A stretch of DNA of 64,000 nucleotides, taken from Ampelocalamus luodianensis (taxonomy: Eukaryota; Streptophyta; Magnoliopsida; Poales; Poaceae). Under the pieces are notes generated by a model. The model was not told the origin of the DNA, searched no databases, and saw nothing but the letters and a program-made list of their open reading frames with translations. How positions within the stretch are numbered: position 1 is the stretch's first letter; every line of letters begins with the position of its first letter. The translations under genes were made by a program, and so were the position numbers. This document shows, in pieces, positions 1 through 12,029 of the stretch. Location: the NCBI GenBank assembly GCA_036346255.1, contig CM070639.1, positions 26,938,165 to 27,002,164 on the forward strand, in the 5' to 3' direction.

Positions 1-1531
1 GCCGATCTCGTGGGTCCGGGTCCGCGTCACCGCCATCGTGTTCGCAAGATCTTCGCGAACTCGTAGGTATCACTCACTCGCCGTAAACTCTTTGGTTTGC
101 TTGATCACCGCGCGCCGCTACGGCTGTCCCTCGCGTGTTTCGTGAGCGCCGGAGTTTAGTTATCGCTAAACTTTGTTTAGTTGGGTCGACTTGTGGGCCC
201 TCTCTCGTTAATCGCGTTTAGAGGATCTTTAATCCACGTTATTTGTTCTCGAGTCGCCATGTGGGTCCATGCCGTCGCTTAGGTTGTGTAGCTCACGTTA
301 TGCGTTTTCTCTGCTTGAAGCGTATTTCTCTGAGAGTATGTTAGGTTTGCACTTTGATAAGTCAAAGACGATTTAGAGTACGCCGACGTCACCGCATGCC
401 GCTGGGGTCAAGTTTGACCTAGCCGCCGCTTTCGCTGTGTCCGCTGTCGGCTGTCTAGGGCTAGTTGGTGTGGGTAGAAAAAGGATTAAATGCTTTAGTA
501 TTTACGTAATGTGTTTTCACAGTCATTAATTCATTTAAACTTAGAAAATTCAGAACTAATTCAATTTTTCTCCAAATCACTTGAAACCAGCTGTTAATTT
601 TAATTTTAAATGTAATATTTACTAAAATTAGATTCAACCATGTTTCATTAGCTAGAATCTGGTTATTGAATAATTGGTGTATTATGTACTTTCCAATTTA
701 GAAAATTCCTATCTTTCTCAATAATTGTCCAAATCTAATGAATCCAATTTTGTAAATTTTCATTTTTAGTGTACTATTTATCAGAATAGATTTTAGATAC
801 TATTTGCTCATGAAAAATTTGTTAAGCAATTAACTAGTGTTTTGATGTGTATTTAGCTTTGTTGTGGTGACTATTGGGGTAGTCACCTAGGTTGTTTATC
901 TTTCTCTTTGTTAGTATTATCTTTCACTGTTATTTCAACATTAAAAACGAATTGCAAACCCGCTTCAAATCAGATTATATTATTGCAAATGAAAATTGGC
1001 TTTATGCAAATGAAACATATGGCCTCCACCAAACAAGCTCGCATGTAGCATATGAACAGTCCGCTAGTTCACACGTCGGTCTTGCGGGTACAAAGACAAT
1101 CTTTGTACTCAGTGCTTTGCTTAATGTTTTTGTTGCAGAGGAAGAAGGTGAGCCCCAAGGGCCTCACTCGTGAGTCAGGTTGCCGTTGCCGGACTACTAG
1201 ACTTGGCGTCCGTCCGGATGCCTTGTGGGTTGGAGGCACGATTGGCTTTGTTTATAGCCATCTTATGGCACTTTTGCTTCCACTGCCTCTCTCTATAATT
1301 TATGTATCTTGTGGTCATCTACTTTGTGTCTGTAATAACTCTACTATTTGTTTATCTTCCGCTTGGTAGTGTGGTGTTTGGACTCTATGTTTGGAATGGA
1401 GTTGATGTCTAATTTTGTAACTGGTGTGTATCGTCAGGAAGTATACATATTCGAGGATCAATTTATTTGATTTGTGATGCTAGGACAGGTGGTTGGTTAA
1501 GCATTACAAGTCAAATAAATTGGGGTCCTCA
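1..1531 (+). mobile_element. Tekay-type Ty3-gypsy LTR, 3' part (cut by window edge)
   Basis: From about 850 to 1531 the sequence aligns by eye with the ends of two other LTRs in the window (58030-58693 and 19080-19752). Shared blocks include the GTGGTGACTATTGGGGTAGT region near 865 and GAAGAAGGTGAG near 1141. The terminus is GGGGTCCTCA, matching GGGTCCTCA at 58685-58693. Positions 480-850 are AT-rich and resemble the AT-rich part of the other LTRs. Relative to the 54.5-58.7 kb copy about 0.9-1 kb is missing just before 850, so this copy carries an internal deletion or belongs to a diverged subfamily. No PBS follows 1531, so it is a 3' LTR or a solo LTR. Short ORFs inside it are not considered genes. 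Confidence 0.75.
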
Positions 1532-1968
1532 TAGTATGTAGGTACGGCTAAGTCTAACAAGACATTTCCAATATTGTGTATCAACTACGAGCCGCTCAGA
1601 TGGATAGAAATCCATACGACATGGTAAAGCCGAAAGACAACTACCCACAAAGGGTAAAGCTTTTCTGACAACTACCATGCTCCCAACACCATCCCTCCCG
1701 CGACCTCCCGTGACTCTGAGCCATTACACGCCAAAATACTAAGTCAGAGAGGTCCCATACCCCTAGTATGGTTAGCACGCAAAATGCTCTGGAGATGGCG
1801 CAAGTAACTCTGGTCCTTAATCGACTCGGCACCATTCCGCCACACCTAAAAGCACACCATCTTACCATTGTGCCTAAGTCCAAATCATTTTGTTTTCATT
1901 TTTAGTTTTAACAAATAACTTAGCACAAAGGCTGAAAATGTAAAGTTATAATAATTTTGTGTGATCAA

Positions 1969-1991
1969 GGTTATCGACTAAGTCGATAACC
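1969..1991. repeat. Perfect short palindrome inside the LTR
   Basis: A 23-base inverted repeat with arms GGTTATCGACT and AGTCGATAACC. The same place in the 54.5-58.7 kb LTR has GTTATCGACttGTCGATAAC at 57406-57425. The 7.1-19.7 kb LTR keeps a degenerate form near 10727-10744. Confidence 0.85.
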
Positions 1992-2713
1992 GCCAATTCT
2001 ACCAGATATCTAAGCATGGCTAAACATCATATCAGAATACAAAAAGGCCCTAAATCATTCACGGGCTCTAATTAACCAAAGTGAGGATAATATTCCTAAG
2101 GTAGTGGCAGGTGAACAATTTTTCGGGTAACAATGCAATGTGATTAACTACCTCTAATCGACAAAATTAATCATTGACACAAAGCATGCATACGTACGAG
2201 TAAAACAAAGTATTAGATTTTAAAAGTAATGGGATTGAGTGGATATGATCAAACTGCTTGCCTTTGCCTTGCTAGAGATATTCGACTTGCTGCAGAGGAT
2301 CACTCTCGATATCAACGTCATATAACGATAAAAACTGCCAAAGCGAAAAACAGCAAATAAACACCAGAACGCCAACAGGATCCAAAAAATTAACAACACA
2401 GAAGACAGATTATGAAATTAAGAACAAAAAATAGATGATTCGGAGTTTATTTAAATTAGTTAGGATTTCTTATTACTGCTCTTTTCAAACTCACTTATTT
2501 TCCACGATAATCATACAGTAAAAAAAAATCAATCCTCTTATATATTCTTCTTTTTCGGCAGACTTTGATGGTGATTGTGTGCACAACTATAAGCTAAGCA
2601 GGAAATTACCACATTATAATCAACTAACTATACTATGCAACCTTTACTGCGATAAAATCATTTTAGACTTACAAAATATGCTAATGGAACATTGACTAAC
2701 TTTTAAATTTCTA

Positions 2714-3066
2714 AACCAATCACTAATTGATGGAATCGAAGTATAAGTGTATGCTAGCAGAATTTCCACAAAACCGATTCATCCACTAACTCGAACATCT
2801 AAGCCATCAACACAAGACTCTAAGCTACACGAATCAAAGATATTTTCTAACTACTTGACTAAGCAAGGTCATGACCTAATGAGAAATTTGATAATTCCTG
2901 ATTGTTGCTCATGCACCATTTACATGAGAAGTTCCTCTTATACCACCCAACAATCAAAATGCAACTTGATCTGTGCGAACCTAGATGATAACCCAACTAA
3001 TCACTAATTGATGTAACACTACAAGCATGCTAGCAGAAAATCTTGTCAATCAGATTCATCCATTCA
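2714..3066. repeat. Pair of about 70-bp direct repeats, 280 bp apart
   Basis: Positions 2714-2786 and 2993-3066 share CACTAATTGATG, then a short variable piece, then ATGCTAGCAGAA and GATTCATCCA. The unit lies in the AT-rich part of the minus-strand LTR. A local duplication within the LTR is the simplest reading. Confidence 0.6.
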
Positions 3067-4785
3067 TACAAATTTGCATCATCCACAATTAACCTACTAA
3101 TCAATCATCCCGACAAATGAACGTTGCGATCATACATGCACTCACCTAGCCATACATACACACAGACATCACAAGGCAAAGAAGGCCGACGGAAGACAGG
3201 AGTGGTCGGGCATGGCTTGCGCGCCGTGGAGGAGGGTCGACATCGGCAGCTTGAGCACGGATGAAAGGGACAGGGATGGCGAGGCGAGCTCCACTGCAGA
3301 GAAACAATACATGCTTTGAGGCATTCACACAAACACATAGAGGGCATCAAGAAGGAACCGAAGGTGGCTCTCAGATGGCTTGCCGCCGCGGCCGAATCAA
3401 GAGGCGACAGACAGTGCGACACGGCGTGGAGTCGGGCAAGACGGCACGTGGCGCTACTGGGCAGCCAAGGCGATCCGGCGATCGCGGCGAAGGGCCATGG
3501 AGCAGCCGGTTCGGCGAGGGGAGGCCGGGCGAGCGGACAGAGCAGACGGCTGGTCGCGCGCACGCCCCAGGCGCCGGAGGAGCTGGGTGAGGCGGTGGAG
3601 CAGGAGGTAGCAACGCAGAGAGGGGCGCGACGCCGGTTCCGCAGCGCAAGGCGCGGGAACGGCGAGGTCGGGCGGAGGTCTGACCGAACGGAAGGAGCCG
3701 GCACCGCGGTGGTGGTGGATGGGCCGGGCGCAGATCCGGCGACGGCTCGTGGAGGCGGCGGCGAAGCTGAGGAGGGCGGCGCTTGCCGATGCCGGTGATG
3801 AGGAGGAGCGGGTGGCGCCGGTTAGCGCGTGGACGGCCGCCGCGACGGGGAGCCGGTGAGGGCGGTGGTAAGCGGAGGCGGAGATGAAGGCTGGCTTGGC
3901 ACCCGGTGGAGAAAAGGAGGAAGGGATGCGACGCTTGCCTTCGATGGAGAAAAGGAGGGCTCGGTGGCTTGACCCCTTTGTAGGCAGTGGGGCGAGGAGA
4001 CAATGGTGGGCGATGCACTCGGCGAAAGGTTGGCCAGGAAGTGACCGGGGTCGGCAGCACAGTAGCTTGGAGGCGATGCAAGGGCGGCGAGGTGACCGGC
4101 GAGTCGGCGTGGCACACATGCGGCGAGGCGGGGGCGAGCGGGTGCACACGCCGCGTGGAGAAGAGCTTCTGCCGATGGGGCCGGGCAGTCAGGGAGAGAG
4201 GAGGGTGGCTCACAGCCGATGGAGCGGCGGACTGTTGTGAAGGGATTCGGTCTGAGGAACAAGGTTTCTGGGCTAGGATTTAGATTTAGGGTTTGACCAA
4301 AAAAGTAAAATTGACCTAGTTGTTTGAAATAGAAATAAAATTCAAAAATTCTGAAAATTTTTGTGGGCACTCTGAGGTTCACAAAGGACTTAGGAAAAAT
4401 AATTTCAAACACTTGATATACTAAAATTTGTTAGAATTAAATTACTTTCAAATCTGCATTTGGGATTTCATTTGAATTTTAGTGAAGTAAAAACACTCCT
4501 AAAATTTTGGTAAAAATAATTACAATTCAGTATAAATAATCTAGTATTTGAATAAATTATTTTCGTGAACTTTTATTCACACATTTTTCTAGAATTCAAA
4601 TAGCAATGGAATTCAAGTTTAAAAGTTTGAAATTTTAACACAAACTTTAATACAAACATCAAAAGTTTAAAATTGTGCACAAGTTTTTAGAAAACCAAGA
4701 GCATGACCAAGAGATACAACAAAAGTTTTTAAATTTTAATACTTTTATACATTTGAAATACAAACCCTAATTTGGGGTTGTTACA

Positions 4786-5594
4786 CTAGCGGCGAGGAAG
4801 AAGGCGGCGGAGAGGTTCGGGTCTTGACGGCGAGGTAGCTTCGACGGTCCTCCGACGATGGGAGCGGGCGCATGGGATAGAACACCGGACGTCCTAGCTT
4901 TTGGTGTAGATGGTGGTGGTAGATCGTCAACGACAGTGACGTAATTGGCGGCGTTAGGGTTTGCAGCTAGCGAACTCCAAATACAAATTCCGATGACTGT
5001 AGGCGATGATGGGAGCTAGGGCTTCAGGGAATGGAATGAGTGGGAGATGGCCGAAGGCCTGGCCTAGTTGGCCTTAAGGCCTGGCCAAGTGTTGGGCCAA
5101 GCCCAACACTATGCTGCACTGTGTAGCCCAGTCCTATGCAAAACCCACCCAAAAAGCCCAACACTATGCAACTCGTTACTATTCGGCCCAAGACCTATTA
5201 CTATTTACCCAACCTGATCCATAATGAATAGTGCCAGACCCAGCACTATTCACATGAACATGCTATTGTTCATCCCACACCAGTTAAATCATAATGTGTC
5301 CATTCTGACTATTTCGAGCCTATGGATCCCATTTTCAACTCTGTTTAGCCAAATCACGCACCAAATAAATCCCAACCACCCCACCATATTTCTTTATACT
5401 TTTTCTGAATTTCTTTATTTCATGTTCTTGGCTCACTCCTTGTTGAGCCCGAATATTTTATTTGGGTTATTTTATTTTGTGTTAGGTCCTGACTTCGACG
5501 ACTAAGCTCTGAAAATCGCCGGACAAGATGCAGGAGTGTGGATATCGTGGGGATATGCTCATGATCTAAGGATGATGTTACCGTGGCAACCGAT
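4786..5594 (-). mobile_element. Non-coding 5' leader of an LTR retrotransposon, copy 1
   Basis: This stretch lies directly downstream (minus strand) of a PBS at 5595-5606, so it is the leader of an LTR element. It aligns with a second, split copy: 4786-4950 matches 6965-7119, and 4950-5587 matches 19757-20912. The second copy holds about 530 extra bases (19876-20400), and copy 1 has a junction at the GGCCGAAGGCCTGGCC region near 5048-5060. No coding domain was recognised. The left end is where the LTR at 1532-4785 inserted. Confidence 0.6.
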
Positions 5595-5606
5595 GCTCTG
5601 ATACCA
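5595..5606 (-). other. Primer-binding site (initiator tRNA-Met type)
   Basis: On the minus strand the sequence reads TGGTATCAGAGC, the standard plant LTR-retrotransposon PBS complementary to the 3' end of initiator tRNA-Met. It sits three bases after the LTR end CCCCCGTATCA (minus strand, at 5610). Confidence 0.9.
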
Positions 5607-5609
5607 AAA

Positions 5610-6720
5610 TGATACGGGGGATGCCCGATCTTCACGACGTAGGATCGATGATAACTTTGATCCGCAACCCGACGAACCGATGGCGCAAACCATCGTCAAA
5701 ACAACAACTCGCGATAAAAGAATTCGCCCAACCACACGCCGTGATCCCGCTCACCGATCACACAAAGTAGACGTGTCGCTGCTCCTACAAAACACAAGGA
5801 ATCATAAGAACAACAGAACGGCACAACCGATTGGAACTCCCAATTCTAGTGGGGGCAATATTGCTCAAACCCTAGAATCAAGAATATGTTGATCTGAAAA
5901 AAAATATCCGTCCCCCTTACAAGATGGAGGGGCTGTAGCTTTATGGGACGCCCGCGCGCACATATGGGCCCATGGCCTTATCTAACTCGGTTTGGCCAGA
6001 AGGACCGAATAGAACTCCTAATTGGTTCGGACTCAACGCTATCAACAAATTACATGACCGAAGCCTCCTCATGTGCATGCATGCGTGGACATGACCGAAA
6101 CCTCCTTTCCATGTGCATGCATGGTCTCTTCAGTTCCTTGCTAAACAACTACCATTATACTTTGTTGTTTTATTTCTTAGCAAAGCAATGCTCCTTAATT
6201 TCTTTATTCGATTGCTCAACGCGGCAAACAAGACCCAAAGTCTTGCATGCATGTTGTGACACCAAGGATTTATGGTGGGGCCCGCATGAGTTCATGGTGG
6301 CGCATTCCTGCTTGGTGGTCGATTCGTGCATTCATATATGTAAGATGCATTCCATCTTTCATGTAGAACCACATCCCTCCCGCCTCATGTAATTTCTTCT
6401 TTTCTCCTTTCCTTCATACGTCAAGAGCTTTCCTTTCTGTAGCAACAAGCAAAGCTCTTGTACAATACTTCCTTCTCCGTTGCTCTCGACCTCCCATGCT
6501 TCTTCTATATATGTAAAACGACACACACACAACATAGAATTATTAGGTAGTGATATATTCTCATTAGTGAAATTAAAATCATTTAAGAGCGAGTTCACCT
6601 GTTGGTTAATTAATTTAGTCTTTGCTCGTAATCGGTCCAATCAGATGTCCTCATCAATCGACATGTGGACCCATGGTCCATGGACCAGTCCACGAGCAAT
6701 AAAGGTCTATGGGAGACCCA
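5610..6720 (-). mobile_element. LTR of the element whose PBS is at 5595-5606
   Basis: On the minus strand the LTR runs from TGGGTCTCCC (6720) to CCCCCGTATCA (5610), about 1.11 kb, and is followed by the PBS. The end GAAGATCGGGC..CCCGTATCA resembles the LTR end of the gypsy element at 10969-18644, suggesting a related family. The start is inferred from the TG/CA rule and is less certain than the end. Short repeats of CATGTGCATGCATG occur at 6070-6125. Confidence 0.6.
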
Positions 6721-7119
6721 CCGCATAATAGCTTGAGGGCAACGCATGCGGCGCAACGTGCCACATGGGCACTAACCAGGCGTATGAAGTGAGGTGGCAC
6801 CGCATGGCTGCCGGTGGCGCCACGCGGGCCGCCACGTCACTCCCGACGGCACGCGGCACTAAACCAATGGTTCCGGTGAACGGCGCGAGTGGTCGACGGC
6901 GAGGGTACCAAACGAAAGAGGCGATGAGGCAAACCTTATGCACACCTTTGGAGTGGAAGGGTGCGATGAGGTGGCTAGCGCGAGGAAGAGGGCGCGGAGA
7001 GGTTCGGTTCACTACGAGGTAGCTCTGACGGTCCTCCGACGATGGGAGTGGGCGCATGGGATAGAATACCTGACGACGGCTTTTGGTGTAGATGGTGGTG
7101 GTAGAGCGTTAACGATAAA
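6721..7119 (-). mobile_element. LTR-retrotransposon leader, copy 2, part A
   Basis: Positions 6965-7119 match 4786-4950 (shared GTCCTCCGACGATGGGAG and TTTTGGTGTAGATGGTGGTG). The match resumes at 19753 after the long Tekay LTR, so the two parts were once contiguous. Positions 6721-6964 would be the further extension of the same internal region, for which no second copy exists here. GC-rich, with no recognised coding domain. Confidence 0.55.
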
Positions 7120-9006
7120 GGTAACATCCCAATCTTGGGCTTGTGTTTCAAATGTAAGAAAATCAGAGAAATTAAAACTTTTTCTTACATCATGTATTTC
7201 CTCACAGCCAAACAATTCTTGTACAAGGGATTATGGAAATACATTGTCACAAGTCTAGTTGATCCAAATCTTGTTATTCCAAAAACAATCTTGTCAAATT
7301 TTGTGATCATCCCCTGAAATATTTTTTCCTAAGTCTCTGTGATGGTATGTGACCCTCTCAAAAATTTCACAATTTTTGGAAATTGTTTGAATATTTTTAG
7401 AGGTACAAACCTGCTTGACTCTTAGTCAAACATTAAACAGAGCTTTGCAAAATTTTTGGAGATTTATTCACAGATAAAAACCTCTGAAAATTTTACTCCA
7501 GTGTTAATATCTGAGTTAGCAAGCTCCTCGTAAAATTTCATAATTTTGGAGTTAATTTGCTACCTCAAATAAATCATTCAAAGTCTCTCGTCTTATTTCA
7601 AAGTCAAACTTGGTTTTATCTGTTACTCGTTCGAAAGTCGACTCGGGCCAAGCCATTTGATTCGGTCCACCAACTAATCGCACCGAGCCGCTTTAAAACG
7701 CGTTGATCTCCACCGTTGGATCTATATCGCACGCCGCGCAGTGTAACCCTTCGGACCTTCCGCTGCAAGTTTGATTGTCGCGATCGCTAGATTCCCATCC
7801 AACCGCTGAGATTCTCCGAAACCTTCGGACTCTCCCTGCATTTTTGAATCGTGAGCCGTTGGATTAAGATCCAACGCCCGCGTCCCTTCGTTGTAAACGC
7901 GCTTGCGATGGGGCTATCTCGAGCCGCTCGTTTCTAATCGTAGGGCTCGCATCTCCCGCTGTGTTTTAAAGCCCGTAGGCGTGGCACTATCTCACTGGTC
8001 CGTGTCTCATCCAACTACCGTGAATCACCGAGTCTTTTCGCTGGTCGCCTTCTACCTCCGGCCGCATGAGCATCGTGAGGGGAGTAATGGCGTGTCATTT
8101 CTTGCTCCCAAAGCCACCCTAGCCGACGTTTAGGGTATGGGAGGTACTGAGCCGTGTCATGCCCTAATGCACGTCTTCACCTCTTTTTCCTTGTCTGCCG
8201 CACCTTGTGCTTTGTGTTTTGCCGCCCAAAGTCGTGTGGTGCAAACCCTAATGCTTTCATGGCTTTATAAGCACTCTCAATGCTTCCTAGTATCTCTTTA
8301 GACCACCACCAAGCTTCATTCACCGTATTGGAGCTTAACACCTCAAAAATGGCAAATCGCCATTGTTGACCCGAAGGGCTCCTTGGGTGTTCTTGGCGTT
8401 CCAGTGGTCCTCCTTCACGTTTCTTTGCCCTAACCTTATCTATTTACTTCCTTGAACATTTCCTCACTTAATTTTGGATTTGATTTCGTGAATTGTCCAA
8501 TTTGGGGTTTGTTCAAATTCGGCCGAATTTGGTCATCTTCTTCCTCAGCTCAGGTGAGTGCTCCATTTTCTAATTACTTGCTCATGTAGCTTCTGTGAAT
8601 CATTATGAAGCTATTTTGATGCTTTGGAATCACTCATTTGACTCAGGGTATCTATCTCTGGTTTTCTTCTCCAAGTCCGGCGAGCTTTCACCGTGATCAA
8701 GCAACTCCGGCCATCTTGAAGCTTCTTGTCACTAAGGTAGCTTCTTATTAGTCCTTAGAAGCTTTAGCACCCGCATCCTAGGCTTGCAGTGGAGCTCATC
8801 GCGATTTTCGTGTTTAGCAGTAAGCTCCCATTTTCGTTTTTCCCGCCAGCCGCTAGTCCTCACCAGCCGCGAGAATGCTACCATTAGATTCATGCAGTAT
8901 TGCTAATCCATTTTGGTCCTTGGGCGCGCCACGCCAGTTGTCGCCGGCGATTTGCCGTTGAAACCACTCGGTTTTGCCGCAGACGCCTCCCGCTTCACTT
9001 AATTAG

Positions 9007-9045
9007 GACACATTAATTACCAATCATTAGTTAATTAATTGTGTC
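9007..9045. repeat. AT-rich hairpin in the Tekay LTR
   Basis: GACACATTAATTA at 9007-9019 pairs with TTAATTAATTGTGTC at 9031-9045, with one bulged base and an 11-base loop. No counterpart was confirmed in the other LTRs. Confidence 0.6.
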
Positions 9046-10963
9046 TTAATCTTTGTGGTTGAGCCACCGACCCTGGGCCCAATATCCTTAAATCGCCTCG
9101 TTCAATCCGCACTGTTCGACATCATTAATGTTAATCATTGGTTAATTAATGCGCTCGCATTTAATTCGTCGAAATCTCCTCCGGTCACGACTTGTGGGCC
9201 CGAGGGTTAAAATCAAATTCCAGATTCATTAGTGCCTAGTTAATGGTAATCATTAGAAGCTTTAATCCGCCCTAACCGCCACTCTCGGCCGACAAGTGGG
9301 CCTGCAGCTGCGGCACATGGGTTAAACCAGCGTGGTGACTCGAGTCACCGACATGCTGTCCCACATGTCAAGACCTCTTTGAACTTCGATCTTTAGCCAC
9401 CGTCGCTTTCTAGATCCGCGCCCGGATCTCGTGTGCATTCGGACCTCCGGATGCCTTGATCATTCTCGACCGCCGATCTTGAGATCAACGGCCGAGATCA
9501 TGTGTGCATTCGCACCTTCCGACCGTTGGTGCGCTCGACCGCCCATCTCGCAGACCGCGGGTGGGATTGGCCCAAGCAACCGCACCGTCCGGATGCATAC
9601 ACTCGTGTGAGCCGTTGGATCGTGATCCAACGCGGCTCCGATTGAGTTCGCGCGGCGCTGCTTTTCGCGCGTGAGCCGTAGGATGTTAGATCAAGGGTTG
9701 TTCAGGCGCCCACGTCTTATTCTTTTATTGAGTTTGTCTATATTTTGTAAGTATTTGTTTATCAACCAAAATGGTGTAAAAACTTTAGAAACTCATAACT
9801 AATACATTTTAATTGCTTTTAGATAATTCCAACGGTAATAAATTATGTTGTCACTTTAGTTTATTATAAAAATGGATTTTAGCATGTTGCAAGAGTAAAA
9901 TTGTGTAACTAGGTATAACTTTTCTCAGATAAATCCAAATTGTGCAAAATCAATTTTGTTAAATTCGCTCGTTAGTATACTTTCATATAAAATAGGCTTT
10001 GAGCATGTTCATAGTTCTCTAAAATGGCTTGCATTAGATTTACAACTTAGAAAAATCATAAGTAATTGTGTATAACTCCAAAATTAGTAAATCCAACTTT
10101 TGTTATTAGGATGTCATAATCTACTCGCTATAAAAATTTCTGCATCTTAGATCACTCTAGAAAATTTCACATGAACAAGACTAATTATTAATTAGGTTGT
10201 TTAATATCGAGATAGAGAATTTTGTTCATATCTTTGCATGCTTAGTCCTAATTGCATAATTCTTGTTCTAGTCTTTGTCTTAGGTCATTCCTAGTCAGAG
10301 TGTAAATTTTATTAGTTTTGGATGTGTTTTTTTGTTGGGATTTATTTGGTGTTCTTCGTTCTTATTTGCTTATCGCCTTTTCAAGTAGGGTTCGAAGACA
10401 ATATTATTAATCTTGATATTGAGCCACGCAGCCCATCGACTGTGACTTCAGCAGCAAGGATGTAGCATTCATTTGATCATATTGTTCCTACTATTTTCAA
10501 ATTCTAATATATTGTTTGCAAATTCTATGTATGCATTGCTATGTTGTTTTAAACTATTGTCGTGAGTTGGCCTACTAGATGCATTATCGTGAGGAAATGT
10601 TTATTCCTCTACCATCAAGCCTAGGTTACTTGTTTGTGATTTTGGGTTCGCTGGATGGACCCTTGTCACTTAGTAGTTTACGTGTCTTTATGCTTAGCCA
10701 TGCTTAGCTATCGCTAGAAATGGGGCGCTATCGACTGCCGATAACTTTGATCACACAAACTATTACTATGTGTATATTTCAGCCTTGTGCTTTGTCTAAA
10801 TTGCAAAATTAAAACTGAAATGAAAACAATTTAGACTTGGGCACAATGGTAAGATGGTGTGATCTTTTGGGTGTGATTGAATGGTGCCCGTCAATTAAGG
10901 ACCGAACTACTTGTGAGTATCTGTTATCTGAGCATTACAAAGGCGTGCAACCACACTAGAGGG

Positions 10964-10968
10964 ATATG
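10964..10968. repeat. Target-site duplication ATATG (left)
   Basis: ATATG directly precedes TGATGAGGGC and is repeated at 18645-18649 after the 3' LTR. The uninterrupted relative at 57636 reads GGGTATGGGACCTCTC, confirming the site. Confidence 0.9.
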
Positions 10969-11877
10969 TGATGAGGGCATCCCTAACACTTATACATCTT
11001 TCCCTATTGGTGGTCATACACATATCGAGGTGGACGCCATACATGACGCTACAAATAATTCAAGTACGTATGCATATTGGTCCACCGACGAGAGCAAGAG
11101 CTAAACTTCTAAATCAACAGTGCTTTTGTTTCTTAATGAATCTTCTATTGTCATTGATGAGAATTGGGTATTACCTCATGCAAATGTTTTGTGCATTCTC
11201 GTGTTTGAACATTGTGAAGCCTTTGGAGGAGAGGAGGCCGAACAAATTCATGGAGGAGAAACACATGTGGCCAACAAGGGTTACATTGGCATCAAAAGAA
11301 GCATCAAGTGTATCGAACAAATTCGCAAGCTAAGAGAAGGAAAGCTCATAATACAAGGGGAACCGAGAGGGAGACTAGTTTAAATTTCCAAATTAAAGTA
11401 GGTCGTTTGAATCTGACATCGCTCACGTGAAAAGAATCGGACTCTGACATCGAGCAATGAATGTGCCTGACTCGGACATCAGAGCACCTTGCCATCGTTC
11501 ATCCGAATTTTGTGCTTGCGTGGGGAGGCTATATAAACCCCCATGGCCGCACTACAGAGGTAGACCAGTTTATGCATAAGATTGAAACATAGCTATTGCT
11601 TGTTCTTTCGACACCGAGTTCATGCGAGGACTTTGAGAGAGAATTAGGCGATCCATTTGTTTTGTTCCGCAATCCAAGGTCAAGCCGCTGCTCCATTGGG
11701 AATTGGGACTTGGCGCTCGTTGCTCGTGGTCTCGCGACGAACAACTACCCGTGTGTTTTGGGCGATTCAAGAGTTGAGGGTTCGTGCATTGGCTCGAGTG
11801 TTCAAACTAGCGACATCGCCTACTTCGCATCAACTATCCACGGTTCCTCATCGAGAAGATCGGGCCTTCCCGTATCA
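10969..11877 (+). mobile_element. 5' LTR of the gypsy element
   Basis: 909 bp, from TGATGAGGGC to CCCGTATCA. It contains a TATA box TATATAAA at 11530-11537. About 30-bp imperfect repeats with the core CTGACATCG/CGGACATCAG lie at 11411-11500, upstream of the TATA box as expected for LTR enhancer repeats. ORFs in it are repeated in the 3' LTR and are not genes. Confidence 0.93.
11530..11537 (+). promoter_or_regulatory. LTR TATA box
   Basis: TATATAAA, conserved at 18297-18304 in the 3' LTR and preceded by the CTGACATCG repeats. Inferred core promoter of the element. Confidence 0.7.
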
Positions 11878-11879
11878 TA

Positions 11880-11891
11880 TGGTATCGATTC
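11880..11891 (+). other. Primer-binding site, degenerate
   Basis: TGGTATCGATTC begins two bases after the 5' LTR. The first seven bases fit the initiator tRNA-Met PBS (TGGTATCAGAGC); the rest deviates. Confidence 0.65.
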
Positions 11892-12029
11892 TAGGTTTAC
11901 TCAAGGAGAATTTCTTTACCCATAGTTAGATTCGCTTTTTATCCTATCGCCCAATAAACCAAAATTGTAATACCAAAACCGTAGTTTAACTGCTATTTCT
12001 TGTGCGCTTAGTTAAGTTTTCATCCATTA

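Larger units (their letters stand above)
1532..4785 (-). mobile_element. Tekay-like long LTR on the minus strand, 3' end truncated
   Basis: Read on the minus strand this begins at 4785 with TGTAACAACCCCAAATTAGG, the usual start of Tekay/Del-type LTRs, and passes through an AT-rich part (4250-4785), a GC-rich part (3150-4250) and a second AT-rich part (2100-3100). Between 2040 and 1532 it matches the reverse complement of the 57.33-57.87 kb part of the LTR at 54.5-58.7 kb, including the landmark 'gggcacaatggta'. The last roughly 0.8 kb of the LTR is missing at the junction with the plus-strand LTR. The right flank CTAGCG(G)CGAGG continues the 4786-5594 repeat, so this LTR inserted into that repeat. 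The GC-rich part holds overlapping Pro/Arg/Ser-rich ORFs on both strands that are compositional. Confidence 0.65.
7120..10968 (+). mobile_element. Very long Tekay-type LTR, first segment (split by insertion)
   Basis: It starts GTAACATCCCAATCTTGGG, matching the LTR start at 63673 (TGTAACATCCCAAGTTTCAG) apart from the first base. It proceeds through a motif-rich part (GTGAGCCGTTGGAT.AAGATCCAACG at 7850), an AT-rich part (9740-10330) and the TTTGGTGTTCTTCG landmark at 10345, all in the same order as at 54.5-57.6 kb. It is interrupted at 10968 by a complete gypsy element and resumes at 18650. Added together the LTR is about 4.95 kb. No PBS or coding region follows its end at 19752, so it is a solo LTR. 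Confidence 0.8.

Noticed and set aside
3105..4283. Overlapping long open frames on both strands (up to 280 codons) as host genes
   Set aside because: They are Pro/Arg/Ser/Gly-rich, overlap in most frames and lie in the GC-rich part of a minus-strand LTR. No domain, start context or splice signal supports them.
10968..11383. Open frames repeated at 17730-18145 as a duplicated gene pair
   Set aside because: They are the two LTRs of one element; the duplication is explained by LTR structure.
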